Below are positions 5,018 to 6,152 of a stretch of 6,152 bases of DNA, piece after piece (the first letter of the stretch is position 1; each line of letters opens with the position of its first letter). This DNA is from an uncultured Ilumatobacter sp. (GTDB lineage Bacteria; Actinomycetota; Acidimicrobiia; Acidimicrobiales; Ilumatobacteraceae), in contig CALCXK010000067.1 of the NCBI GenBank assembly GCA_937905835.1, positions 1 to 6,152 of the forward strand. The letters run 5' to 3'. Made by a program: the position numbers and the translations under genes. The notes beneath the pieces were generated by a model that was given only the letters and a program-made list of their open reading frames with translations, did no database searches and was not told the DNA's origin.

Positions 5018-6087
5018 TTTCCGAAGGCTTGCCGCTGAGCAGTCGCAAGCCGCTCGGTCAGCCTCTTGGCCGACACGACGCCGAGTAACTTGTCGTCACT
5101 CCACACGGTCACCACCGGCCTGAGCGGGTTGATGCGGGGAAGTACCGAACTGAGTTCCTCGTCAGGGCCGGCCCTGGCCAGCGTGCTGAACGGTGTCATC
5201 AACTGTGTGAGCATGACCATTGCTCGTCGGTCGGTCGGGATCGCCCACAGTTGGTCTTCGAGCACGAGGCCGTCGACGTGACCGTCTCCGTTTGAGTCGA
5301 TTGCCACTGCTCCGGCGTCGCCAAGGCGTTGACGCTGGTCGATCATCGAGTCGGCATCCATGTCGGAACCAGCATGTGCGACGCCGAACCACGTCAGGTC
5401 ACGGACCTTCACACCCTGGAGCTGTTCGCCCACATATGAGGCAAGGATTTCTTGTTTGGCGTTCATCGCGATGAACACACCGGTGACCGCGATGAATATC
5501 CCGGGCAGACCTTGGACCATCATTGCCACCCCAATGAGGGCCATACTCCACCCGAGTACACGACCTGCATTGCCCGCTTCACGCATCGCCAGATACTTAT
5601 TGCCGGTTCGCGCCCACCGGAATGCACGCAGTACACGGCCGCCGTCAAGCGGCGCCCCCGGGAGCATGTTGAAGACAGCAAGTGCCAAGTTGACGAACCC
5701 GATCCACAGCAGCAGGTTCGAGCGGAAGACGTAGCCAAGGCCGAACGTCACGACACCGATGACGAGGCTGACGGCGGGGCCGGTACCAGCGATGAGGCCC
5801 TCAGCCTTCGGCGTCGGGGGCTCACGGTCGAGTCGTGCAACACCGCCGAGGGCCCATAGGTCAATCGATTCGGTGTTGACACTGAATCGGCGGGCCATAA
5901 GGGCATGACCAAACTCATGGAGGAGGATCGAGAGGAAGAAGGCTGTCGTCGCAGTGATGCCGGAAACGACACCGAGCGCTGTCGCGAGGTTGGCTCCAAA
6001 GAACACAGCGATCAACGCCACGCTCCAGTGGGCTCGGACCGGGATCCCGAAATACCGACCCAAATTGAGTGATCCGGATGTCCTCAT
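5014..6087 (-). CDS. Site-2 protease family intramembrane zinc metalloprotease (M50) with CBS-like region
   Basis: This 357-residue membrane protein resembles Rip3-type actinobacterial M50 proteases, which cut membrane-bound regulators within the bilayer. The zinc site is HEFGH at residues 57-61 inside a hydrophobic helix (about 45-65), with the third ligand Asp148 in NMLPGAPLDGG (140-150). Other hydrophobic segments lie near 22-42, 96-120, 124-142 and 176-208. The cytoplasmic tail (about 225-345) looks like a pair of divergent CBS modules (AVAIDSNGDG at 260-269, LLGVVSAKRL at 334-343), a region that often senses adenine nucleotides. One turn carries an EF-hand-like DxNxDGxxxD-type pattern. 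The start is taken as ATG 6087 because family members begin MR..SLNLGR..GIPVR.HWS, with GGTGGGA at 6094-6100 as ribosome site; a GTG at 6099 would add four residues. The gene faces the phosphoribosyltransferase and shares CTAG with it. Its substrate is not evident, and nothing ties it to purine use. Confidence 0.93.
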   Translation of the reverse strand: MRTSGSLNLGRYFGIPVRAHWSVALIAVFFGANLATALGVVSGITATTAFFLSILLHEFGHALMARRFSVNTESIDLWALGGVARLDREPPTPKAEGLIAGTGPAVSLVIGVVTFGLGYVFRSNLLLWIGFVNLALAVFNMLPGAPLDGGRVLRAFRWARTGNKYLAMREAGNAGRVLGWSMALIGVAMMVQGLPGIFIAVTGVFIAMNAKQEILASYVGEQLQGVKVRDLTWFGVAHAGSDMDADSMIDQRQRLGDAGAVAIDSNGDGHVDGLVLEDQLWAIPTDRRAMVMLTQLMTPFSTLARAGPDEELSSVLPRINPLRPVVTVWSDDKLLGVVSAKRLTERLATAQRQAFGN

Positions 6088-6093
6088 GCTGCA

Positions 6094-6100
6094 TCCCACC
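6094..6100 (-). promoter_or_regulatory. Ribosome binding site of the site-2 protease gene
   Basis: GGTGGGA on the minus strand, 6 bases before ATG 6087. It favours that ATG over GTG 6099, which would lie inside the site. A TACGGT (TANNNT) at 6103-6098 overlaps it, so a very short leader is an alternative reading. Confidence 0.45.
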
Positions 6101-6119
6101 GTACACCCGTTCCCCGGCC

Positions 6120-6152
6120 CACCATCACCCCACCATCACCCCACCATCACCC
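6120..6152. repeat. 11-bp tandem repeat, three exact copies, G-rich on minus strand
   Basis: CACCATCACCC is repeated exactly at 6120-6130, 6131-6141 and 6142-6152, ending at the window edge, so more copies may follow. Eleven is not a multiple of three, which argues against a coding role. On the minus strand it gives regular runs of three or four G upstream of the site-2 protease gene. Confidence 0.95.

Noticed and set aside
6120..6152. CRISPR array or iteron origin
   Set aside because: Three head-to-tail 11-bp copies without spacers, no Cas or replication gene nearby, and the sequence is simple G/C-skewed.

Overview
The window is GC-rich bacterial DNA that looks like an actinomycete, perhaps a member of Acidimicrobiia. 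That placement is inference. It rests on an alanine-rich lipoprotein signal, close actinobacterial-type xanthine dehydrogenase subunits with ATGA-coupled starts, a DUF5522-type small Cys protein, apparently leaderless promoters (TANNNT just ahead of ATG), and a Rip3-like site-2 protease with a CBS region. No RNA gene, insertion sequence, integrase or CRISPR array is visible.

Layout. 1-172 (minus): N-terminus of a secreted lipoprotein with an EPAA repeat linker, cut by the window edge. 183-350: upstream DNA with a weak divergent promoter. 351-599 (plus): DUF5522-like small protein with a CCxxGCxxCPY tail, followed by a hairpin at 632-651. 753-4422 (plus): a three-gene operon for a molybdenum hydroxylase of the xanthine dehydrogenase family, in the order FAD subunit, 2x[2Fe-2S] subunit, molybdopterin subunit, with both junctions overlapping as ATGA. 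4423-4519: a short gap with a long-loop inverted repeat and a possible 29-residue mini-ORF. 4520-5017 (plus): a purine-type phosphoribosyltransferase. 5014-6087 (minus): an M50 site-2 protease ending convergently in the same CTAG as the phosphoribosyltransferase. 6088-6152: its upstream region, with a G-rich (minus strand) 11-bp tandem repeat running to the window edge.

How the genes fit together. The dehydrogenase subunits carry the cofactor motifs and the purine-type active-site residues (Glu195, Arg358, Glu736 of the large subunit), so hypoxanthine/xanthine oxidation is the best guess. The phosphoribosyltransferase next door would capture the same bases for nucleotide salvage, so the block looks like a purine-use locus with a breakdown arm and a salvage arm. 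The truncated lipoprotein could be a solute-binding protein, but its ligand cannot be seen here. The protease and the DUF5522 protein have no evident link to purines.

The core genes belong to known families and I see no clear new enzyme system. The less ordinary signals lie between genes: the structured 4437-4496 segment before the phosphoribosyltransferase, the apparently leaderless operon start, the G-quadruplex-capable repeat ahead of the protease gene, and the stop palindrome shared by convergent genes.
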